A stretch of 27,287 nt of DNA, from positions 1-27,287 of the IMG/VR virus record IMGVR_UViG_3300031951_001004. One strand, written 5' to 3'. Positions 7,855 to 15,300 of this stretch are shown here, piece after piece. The notes below the pieces were generated by a model. The model was not told the origin of the DNA. It saw only the letters and a program-made list of their open reading frames with translations, and made no database searches. Position 1 is the first letter of the stretch. The number at the start of each line of letters is the position of its first letter. Position numbers and translations under genes: made by a program. The DNA comes from a virus.

Positions 7855-7888
7855 CCATATATTTATATGTAAAAATATAGATATATGG
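7855..7888 (+). promoter_or_regulatory. Hairpin covering the homing endonuclease start codon, with an internal TATTTATA element
   Basis: CCATATAT (7855-7862) pairs with ATATATGG (7881-7888), and the right arm contains the ATG at 7885-7887. TATTTATA (7860-7867) starts inside the left arm. RNA read through from upstream could fold and hide the start, while RNA initiated just downstream of the element would lack the left arm. The arms are AT-rich, so stability is moderate. Confidence 0.4.
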
Positions 7889-9477
7889 ATTTTCAATTTT
7901 TTATAACTAACAATAGTTCTGGATTTAAAACAAAAGAAAAATGGTTATCCTATAACCATCCTGAATTGTATAATAAAATTATTGAATATTCATCTAAAAT
8001 TAACTTGGAACTTTCTTTTAAAGAAAAGATTTGGTTCTATTATAATAATTTAAAAGAAAGACCAAAATGTGTTTCTTGTGGGGGTGATATAAAGTTTAGA
8101 GAAAGGTTTGATAAACCATATGGTGAATTTTGTTCTTTAACTTGTATTAACACAAATAAAGAAGAAATGGTTAAAAGACAAAGTAAAACATTAAAACAAA
8201 AATATGGTGTTGATTTTTTTCCTCAACATGATGATTTTATTAAAAAACAACGAAAGACAAAACTAGAAAAATATGGGGATGAAAATTTTAATAATCCTCA
8301 AAAAAATAAGGAAACTAAATTACTAAAATATGGTAATCCTGTATTTAACAATTTTGAAAAATATAAAGATACTTGTATCTTAAAATATGGGACGGACAAC
8401 TATAGTAAATCAAACAACTACTCAAAAAAAATAAAAGAAAAATTCAAACATCTTTACCCTGAATTGGAATTTAAAAAGATTGAAAAAGAATTTGTTGAGA
8501 TAAAGTGTTGTGATTGTGGAGAGTCTACTGATATATCCAAACAACTATTATATGAGAGATATAAACGTAATTATGTTATATGTACAAAATGTAACCCAAT
8601 AGGACATAAAAGTAGAAGTGGACATGAAAAAGAGATATGTGAATTTCTAGCAGAAAATAATATTGAGTTTGTAACTAACAAAAAATTTAATAATAGTAAA
8701 ACAGAAATTGATATTTTTATACCTGACTTCAATTTAGGAATCGAAGTTAATGGTGTGTATTGGCACAATGAGTTATTTAAAAATTCAAATTATCATCTTG
8801 ATAAGACATTAAGGTCAGAAAAAGAAAATATAACTTTGATTCATGTTTTTGAGGATGAATGGATATATAAAAAAGATATTGTTAAATCTATTATAAAAAA
8901 TAGATTAAAACTAAATGGTAAAACAATATATGGTAGAAAGTGTGAAATTAGAGAATTAGATACAAAAACTACACAAGATTTTTTAAACCAAAACCATATA
9001 CAGGGTAATGTAAATTCTAAATACAGAATAGGATTATTTTATGAAAATCAATTAGTTTCAGTTATGACATTTGGAAATGGTAGAATAATGATGGGTGGTA
9101 AAAGTAATGAGTTTGAATTAACCAGATTTTGTAATTTGATAAATTATAATATTATTGGATCAGCCTCTAAATTACTTAATTTTTTTATTAAAAAATATGT
9201 ACCACAAAAGATTGTATCATATTCTGACGTTAGATTATTTAATGGGGAATTATATAAAAAATTAAATTTTAATAAAATACATCAATCCAAACCGAATTAC
9301 TGGTATGTTATTGATGACATCAGACATAACAGATTTAATTTTAGAAAATCCATATTAGTTAAACATGGATTTGATAAGAATAAAACAGAAAAGGAAATAA
9401 TGTTTGAAAGAAAAATATATCGAATATATGATTGTGGTAATATTAGATGGGAATTAACACCAAGTTATGGATTATAG
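7885..9477 (+). CDS. Free-standing homing endonuclease, Vsr/PD-(D/E)XK-like
   Basis: This 530-residue protein has a layout familiar from phage homing nucleases. A Cys4 zinc-knuckle-like site lies at C62, C65, C83 and C87. Four KYG-centred repeats (residues 106-108, 129-131, 148-150, 167-169) are probable DNA-binding units. A second Cys cluster lies at C208/C211 and C233/C236. A nuclease core follows, EIDIFIPDFNLGIEVNGVYW, with candidate catalytic D276, E287 and H294, then LIHVFEDEW. The C-terminal 180 residues (SVMTFGNGR, ELTRFC, GSASKLLNFF, IVSYSDVR, PNYWYV) look like a GNAT-related accessory domain common to such proteins. It would cut an allele lacking the gene, with repair copying it in. 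It sits between tail tube and gp26-type genes and does not interrupt either. Confidence 0.88.
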   Translation: MDFQFFITNNSSGFKTKEKWLSYNHPELYNKIIEYSSKINLELSFKEKIWFYYNNLKERPKCVSCGGDIKFRERFDKPYGEFCSLTCINTNKEEMVKRQSKTLKQKYGVDFFPQHDDFIKKQRKTKLEKYGDENFNNPQKNKETKLLKYGNPVFNNFEKYKDTCILKYGTDNYSKSNNYSKKIKEKFKHLYPELEFKKIEKEFVEIKCCDCGESTDISKQLLYERYKRNYVICTKCNPIGHKSRSGHEKEICEFLAENNIEFVTNKKFNNSKTEIDIFIPDFNLGIEVNGVYWHNELFKNSNYHLDKTLRSEKENITLIHVFEDEWIYKKDIVKSIIKNRLKLNGKTIYGRKCEIRELDTKTTQDFLNQNHIQGNVNSKYRIGLFYENQLVSVMTFGNGRIMMGGKSNEFELTRFCNLINYNIIGSASKLLNFFIKKYVPQKIVSYSDVRLFNGELYKKLNFNKIHQSKPNYWYVIDDIRHNRFNFRKSILVKHGFDKNKTEKEIMFERKIYRIYDCGNIRWELTPSYGL

Positions 9478-9502
9478 TTTAGTTTTTTATAAAACTAACT
9501 AT
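9474..9502 (+). terminator. AT-rich hairpin at the end of the homing endonuclease gene
   Basis: ATAGTTTAGTTTT (9474-9486) pairs with AAAACTAACTAT (9491-9502) with one bulged T, over a TTAT loop. It overlaps the TAG stop. There is no clear T tract after it, so it may be an RNA-stability hairpin or a weak terminator. Confidence 0.4.
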
Positions 9503-9520
9503 TATTTAAAATAAAAAACT

Positions 9521-10279
9521 ATGGATTCCAATTTATTTAATGCCGCTACCGAAAACTTTAATCTTCCCCATGATGTAGTCCCATTACCAACTGGAGGTAT
9601 ATTTTATAAAAATAAAAAAAAATCAGTTAAGGTTGGGTATTTGACCGCACATGATGAAAATATATTAATTGGTGCAACTCAAAACTCAAATCAAAATATT
9701 ATCTTAACATTATTAAGAAGTAAAATATATGAACATGATTTAAGACCTGAAGAATTATTGGAAGGTGATATAGAAGCAATTCTTATTTATTTAAGAAATA
9801 CATCTTTTGGTCCTGAATATGTGGTTAATGTGATTGACCCAAAAACTAACAAAAGTTTTGAAACAACAATCGTTTTGGACGAACTTAACATTAAAAAAAC
9901 ACAATTCACTCCTGATGAAAATGGAATGTTTACAACAATGTTACCTCGTTCAGGAAATACTGTTAAGTTAAGACCATTAACATATTCTGAGATTTTGGAC
10001 ATTGATAAGATGTCTGAACAATACCCTGTTGGTAGGGTAGCTCCAACGGTTACGTGGAGATTAAATAAAATGATTCAAGAGGTTGATGGAATTGCTGATA
10101 GAGAAAAAATTGCATCCTTTATTGAAACATTACCAATATTAGATTCAAAATATATTAGAAACTTTGTAAGAGACAATCAACCATCATTAGATTTAGAAAA
10201 AACAGTTATAGCCCCGTCAGGAGAAAAGGTATCTTTCAAGATTACCTTTGGGGTGGAGTTTTTTCGCCCTTTCTTCTAG
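9521..10279 (+). CDS. gp26-type baseplate / tail-assembly chaperone protein
   Basis: This 252-residue protein resembles the T4 baseplate hub gp26/gp51 type: N-terminal LPHDVVPLPTGGIFY, then VGYLTAHDENIL, a helical stretch LRPEELLEGDIEAILIYLR, a small beta region, and LRPLTYSEILDIDKM. It lies directly before the tape measure, the usual place for the tail assembly chaperone that coats the tape measure during tube assembly. The only nearby upstream relative of the late element is a weak TATTTAAA at 9503. The reading ends FGVEFFRPFF. A +1-frame ORF is open from 10212, so part of the product could carry a different C-terminus (see the small ORF entry). Whether it is a structural hub component or only a chaperone is not settled by sequence. 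Confidence 0.8.
   Translation: MDSNLFNAATENFNLPHDVVPLPTGGIFYKNKKKSVKVGYLTAHDENILIGATQNSNQNIILTLLRSKIYEHDLRPEELLEGDIEAILIYLRNTSFGPEYVVNVIDPKTNKSFETTIVLDELNIKKTQFTPDENGMFTTMLPRSGNTVKLRPLTYSEILDIDKMSEQYPVGRVAPTVTWRLNKMIQEVDGIADREKIASFIETLPILDSKYIRNFVRDNQPSLDLEKTVIAPSGEKVSFKITFGVEFFRPFF
10259..10267 (+). other. Candidate +1 programmed frameshift site
   Basis: In the gp26-type frame the codons are GAG TTT TTT CGC, four codons before the TAG stop. A Phe tRNA on the second TTT (10262-10264) can re-pair with TTC (10263-10265) while the seldom-used CGC waits in the A site. The +1 frame is open from 10212 to 10427. Confidence 0.35.
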
Positions 10280-10289
10280 TTATAGACAG

Positions 10290-10427
10290 ATGATGATAGA
10301 TGAGTACTTTGCATTAGGAAAATTTATTGGAACCTCATATTCAGATTTTTTGATAATGCCAACATATTTTAGGAAATATCTGATAAATAAAATAATCGAA
10401 GTTAATAGTCCCCCTGACAATAAATAA
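10290..10427 (+). CDS. Small tail-assembly chaperone extension-like ORF, 45 residues
   Basis: Starting at ATG 10290 it encodes MMIDEYFALGKFIGTSYSDF, then LIMPTYFRKYLINKIIEVNS. The segment MPTYxRKYLINKxIE resembles short ORFs or C-terminal extensions found between the chaperone and tape measure of many tailed phages, where both the short and the frameshifted long chaperone are needed. Its frame is +1 relative to the gp26-type gene and stays open upstream to 10212. It could be made by frameshifting (giving FF-ALSSSYRQMM...) or by re-initiation 10 bases after the upstream stop. Its stop lies inside the following terminator-like hairpin. The gene call rests on motif, position and frame. Confidence 0.6.
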   Translation: MMIDEYFALGKFIGTSYSDFLIMPTYFRKYLINKIIEVNSPPDNK

Positions 10428-10447
10428 TTGTTGGGGGTATTTATTTT
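10410..10447 (+). terminator. Probable terminator before the tape measure gene
   Basis: CCCCC (10410-10414) and ACAAT (10417-10421) pair with ATTGT (10427-10431) and GGGGG (10433-10437), with a small internal mismatch and loop AAATA. TATTTATTTT follows. The tract is only moderately T-rich and contains the late element. Confidence 0.65.
10438..10444 (+). promoter_or_regulatory. TATTTAT element upstream of tape measure
   Basis: The heptamer abuts the terminator stem and is 21 bases before the tape measure ATG. It is a candidate late promoter placed right after a terminator. Confidence 0.4.
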
Positions 10448-10465
10448 ATATTAAAATGAATCAAA

Positions 10466-12283
10466 ATGGGAAAATCTAGTGGATTAAGTCAGTTAACAAG
10501 TGCTTTACAAGCGGCGTCAAAAGCCGCTGATGGATTTAAAAATTCCATAATGGGAATGGAAGATAATGCTATAGCAATTGCAAAACAATTCGGACAAGGA
10601 CGAGAAAATATTACAAATATAAAAGCCGGTTTAGCGGACGCTTCCGATAGTTTGGTTAAAGTTGGGGTTAATATAAAACAAACTATTGAAGAAGCTGGGA
10701 AAATACAAGTTTCCTTTTCAAAAGAAATTGGAAGAAACGCACTTCTAACATCAGAATCTTTTGGACAAATCAAAGCGATGACAGATGTAACTGGTGTTGG
10801 TGTAGACAAACTCACTGCAGGTTTTGCGGATGCTGGTATATCAATTTTGAATTCGGGAAAAGAAATGCAAAAAGTTGTTAATGTGTCTCGGTCTTTGGGT
10901 TTGGATACACAAGCAGTGTCTGGTATGGTGGTTAAAAATTTAGGTGAAACATCTAAATTTAATTTTCAGGGTGGAGTTGAAGGTATGGCTAAGATGGCGG
11001 CACAGGCTGTTAATTTAAGAATAGATATGTCAACAATCCTATCTAAAGCTGAACAGTTATTTGATCCTGAGAATGCTATTAATATGGCGAGTGCTATGCA
11101 GAGATTAGGTGTTGCTCAAAGTTCTTTATTAGATCCACTTAGATTAATGGATATGGCACAAAATGACCCTGCTGAGTTACAAAACCAAATTGCTGAAATG
11201 AGTAAGGAATTTGTTAGATTAAATGAAAAAGGACAATTTGAAATTATGCCCGGGGCTAAAAGGCAGATGATGGAAATTTCTAAAGAATTATTTGGTAATA
11301 CGACTCAATTAAGTAAAATGGCTTTAGCGGGTGCTGAGTTAGAAGATAAATTAAGTAAAATAAAATTACCTGAAGATACTTTTACCGAAGAACAAAGAAA
11401 ATTTATCGCAAATATGGCAACCATGGGACCTGGTGGTGAGTATAAATTAAAAGTTGATGGTGAAGATGTTGGTTTGGATAAGGCATTAGATTTATTTACT
11501 CAAGATAAAGGTAAATTAGATAAGTTTATGGAGGCACAAGCTCCAAAAACTATGGAAGAGTTGGCTAAAGAACAAATTGACATATTCACTAGTATGGCTA
11601 ACGACTTAGATTTTCTTAAAAGTATTGATACACGTTTAGGTATGGTATTAGGTTCAAGTAAAACTGCTGAAAGCATGTTAACTGCGGGTAAAGAATTATC
11701 AAGTGAATTACCTAAGATATTCGGAGAAGAAGAACTTAGTACTAAACAGTTAAGGAAAAAAACTGATGAAGGTTTAACGGGGGTAACTAGTGCTTTAAAG
11801 GAAGGTGATATTGCTGGAGCAGGTAAACAACTCTTGGATAATGTTGGTGGATTTTTAACTTCGTCATTTGAAGGTGTTGTTAGAAGAGGAGAATCAGCAA
11901 TTAAGGAAATAGGTGAATCAAAAAATGAAAGTATACAAGCAATTAAAGGTGCTGGAACTGAACTAATAAAAGGATTAACAGGTGTTGATTTAAAAGATAA
12001 AGAACTTATTGAAAGTAATCAAAAATTAAAAGAGGGTACTGTAAAACCTATGGGTAGTACTGAAGAATTAAAAACAAAAGATAAATCTGAATCGATACCT
12101 AAAGAAGCGTCAACAAATGAAATTAAGTTTACACAACCACTTAAATTAGATATATCAGTATCTGGTGTTTCAGGGTTATCTGAGGATCAAATTAAATCAC
12201 TCATCCAACAAGCCAATTGGGACCAATTACTTTATGATGCAGTACAAAGAGCGGAAAAACAAAAAGTTGGTACACCTAAATAA
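10466..12283 (+). CDS. Tape measure protein (T4 gp29-like)
   Basis: At 605 residues it is close to T4 gp29 (590). It is Ala/Lys/Glu/Gln-rich and mostly helical with few aromatics, as expected for the extended protein that fills the growing tail tube and sets its length. The N-terminal third has small-residue helices (LTSALQAASKAADGF, GMAKMAAQAVNLRIDMS). The middle has long charged helices, and the end contains a compact segment, LDISVSGVSGLSEDQIKSLI. Position between the chaperone ORFs and baseplate genes supports the call. An overlapping ATG at 10456 is out of frame, so ATG 10466 is used. No clear membrane segment is visible. Confidence 0.85.
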   Translation: MGKSSGLSQLTSALQAASKAADGFKNSIMGMEDNAIAIAKQFGQGRENITNIKAGLADASDSLVKVGVNIKQTIEEAGKIQVSFSKEIGRNALLTSESFGQIKAMTDVTGVGVDKLTAGFADAGISILNSGKEMQKVVNVSRSLGLDTQAVSGMVVKNLGETSKFNFQGGVEGMAKMAAQAVNLRIDMSTILSKAEQLFDPENAINMASAMQRLGVAQSSLLDPLRLMDMAQNDPAELQNQIAEMSKEFVRLNEKGQFEIMPGAKRQMMEISKELFGNTTQLSKMALAGAELEDKLSKIKLPEDTFTEEQRKFIANMATMGPGGEYKLKVDGEDVGLDKALDLFTQDKGKLDKFMEAQAPKTMEELAKEQIDIFTSMANDLDFLKSIDTRLGMVLGSSKTAESMLTAGKELSSELPKIFGEEELSTKQLRKKTDEGLTGVTSALKEGDIAGAGKQLLDNVGGFLTSSFEGVVRRGESAIKEIGESKNESIQAIKGAGTELIKGLTGVDLKDKELIESNQKLKEGTVKPMGSTEELKTKDKSESIPKEASTNEIKFTQPLKLDISVSGVSGLSEDQIKSLIQQANWDQLLYDAVQRAEKQKVGTPK

Positions 12284-12297
12284 AAATAAAAAATATC

Positions 12298-12304
12298 TAT
12301 TTAT
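12298..12304 (+). promoter_or_regulatory. TATTTAT element upstream of the 1706-residue baseplate gene
   Basis: CTATTTATTATAAAAAAGT precedes the ATG at 12316, with 11 bases between heptamer and start. It is a candidate late promoter for the baseplate block 12316-24738. Confidence 0.4.
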
Positions 12305-12315
12305 TATAAAAAAGT

Positions 12316-15300
12316 ATGTCAGATAGTTCATTATCATTTATATCTACAGCTAGTTTCAGAAACAGTTTAATGTCTCGTAATTTAGCTCCTTATACATTAC
12401 AAGGAGTGTATTCACCCCCTGTGTCTAATACTAATTACCCGACAGTCATAGGAGATTTAAATGTTATTGATTCACCAAATAATTTAATTGGTGATAGCCC
12501 GTTTCCTGATAGATTATATCCATTAAACGAATATGGACCTGAAGGTGGGTATTCTAATACTGTTATAAATAACAAATATCCATTAAGACCAAACAAAGGT
12601 GAATATGACCCAAATGACACTGAACTTGATTTGGTTAACGAATTTTATATTGACGCAGCTTATATAGAAAACAGATACGGACCTATTGGTGGTTACATGA
12701 GTATGGTGGTAATTGATTCTTTGGAAAATAAGAATAAGTTATATACCCCATATTGGAATCCACCGACATTTATTCCGTCTTCTTATTCACCTTATCAGAT
12801 TTTGTTATCAAATGATCCAACAGGTTCTTCAGGTTTATTATCTCAGGATTCTTTCATCGTTAAGTTGGGCGCTCAAACATTAAAGAATTTATTACAAGAT
12901 AGAGTTGATGTTGAAAATGCTCAAATAAATGGAAGTGCTGGTAGTTTGGACACATTTAGTAATCCTTTGAATTCAACTTTGCTTGTATCAGGTAGACTAG
13001 ATACTACTAATAAAAATTACAAAATTACCATACCTGAACAAGGATTAGGAACATCTCAGTCATTATCTTCAAGGTTATCAGACAATTATTTTCCTGCGTC
13101 ACCAATACCCGGAGATTATTTTATCGAGAGTCCATTTAACGGTGGTTCAAGTGCTCAGATTACAAGTGGTGTAAATGCTTTAAATCAATTAACTGGTGGT
13201 GCATTGGGTGGGATTCTGAATGTTTTAAGAAATCCATCACAAATATTTTTAGCTAATACGGGTAATGGACAACGTTCCATTCTTTTTGCCAATATAGATT
13301 ATAACAGATACCAACCTCCATACGATAGAAACTTGGGAGCCGCAGTTGCCGTAGGACAATTTGCACTTAACGCTCTTGATGTAACGACAGGTGGTTTTTA
13401 TGTTGGTAGTAGAAATGCTGACCCATCAACAATTACCTCACCTCCGAATCAAATTCCTGTTGATGCTTTTGGAAGACAGATTCAGACACCTGTTTATGGA
13501 CCTTCTGAATTGGGAATTTTATTTGAAGGTAATGAAAATAAAATAAATTTTGGTTTAGCAGGTAAATCATTTACGGATGGTGGAGGTATTGATGGACAAT
13601 TTGTTTGGACATCACCAAAATATAAAGGGAACGCTGGATATAAAGCAACACCTGGTGGGGGTGTTGGATCACTTGATACTGAATTCAATCAAATTAGTTC
13701 ACAATATACTAGTAATGAATCAACAAGTATAACATTCAAACCTTCATCAATATTAGATGCTACACAAAGATTAATTGAATCTGCGGATAATGTTGCTGGT
13801 ATAACAAAATTAAAACATGTTGGAAACGCTATAAATCAAGTGAGTAAGGTTTTCAATGATGGGTATAAAGAAATGACTAAAGGTTCAAGGGTTTTATCAT
13901 ATCAAGATAATACAAATGGGGGAGAAGCGGGTATTGAATATTGTAGGGTATTTACAAAAGATACTCCATATTACACTTATAATGATTTACAAAAAACTGA
14001 TGGAATAACAACATCAGGAAGAAGATTTGTGAATTCAGTTTTTGATAATACATACAACCTAAACATAGCACCACTAAGAAATCCTGGTTCTACAAATATA
14101 CTACCTAATGAAAAAGGACAATTAGTTGCTAAGAAATATATGTTCTCTTTGGAAAATTTGGCTTGGAGAACTTCAAGTAGGCCTGGACTTACTTATGATG
14201 ATTTACCTGTATGTGAGAGAGGACCTAATGGAGGTAGAGTAATGTGGTTTCCACCTTATGATTTAACATTTAGTGATACTAGTACACCAAACTTTCAACA
14301 AACCAATTTCTTAGGTAGACCTGAACCAATATATACATATAATAATACAACTAGATCAGGTTCTATTAGTTGGAAAATAATTGTGGATCATCCATCAGTT
14401 ATGAATACAATAATTGAGAAACAATTAAAAGGACAACAAAAAGAAAGGATTGATTCTATAATTGATTCATTCTTTGCTGGATGTGTTAAATATGATGTAT
14501 ACGAACTTGCTAAAAAGTTTAATATGTTAAAACCATCCGATATCTATGAATATCAAGAAATTTTGAATAACCCTAGATTAACTAGAGAGGAATTAGCGGG
14601 TGTTAATTTTGAAATACAAAAAACTGTAACAATACCAGCACCTATAGGTGGAAGTACAAATGGTCAAGGTGGGGATTCAAATATATCAAATGTTGATAAA
14701 AAAACATATCAAGACGATCCTGAACAGAAAAATTTTGAAGATAGATATAAAGAATTGGCGTTTTATTTCCATGATGATATACCAGGTCCTCAAACAGGAA
14801 CTGTATCAAATCAACCTTATTCACAAACTTTTGATTCTTATAAATCTTTGATGACAACATATGAAAATACATCAAATTCATTATTTGGGGACACATCACC
14901 TTTCTGTAAAAAAACAGGAACAGTTAAAGTAACCGAAAATGGAAGAACTCAAGTTGATACTGGTAAGTCACATCAACAGTATTGTAATGAAGCTAAAAAT
15001 GTTAAACAATTCTTTGATACCATAGTTGAATCAAACTATAATGTAATCTCAAAAAATGAGAAAAATTTTATTGTTGATGCTTATAATATTATTAAGAAGG
15101 GAGGTACTGTAACTATCGAAATGATAGGTTCTGCGTCTGCGTTGGGTAATCAAGATTATAATAAAAATCTTTCTTTAAGAAGGATTGATTCAGTTAAGAA
15201 ATTTTTTAAAGAAACAACAATAGGTGACGCTAATTTGGGTAATGAAATTGATAAAAAATTTTTTATAAAATCAGCTCAAGGAGATGGTGAGGATATATCA

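Noticed and set aside
14642-14899. ORFs on both strands inside the 1706-residue gene
   Set aside because: They are shadows in other frames; the main frame is continuous and carries the domain motifs on either side.
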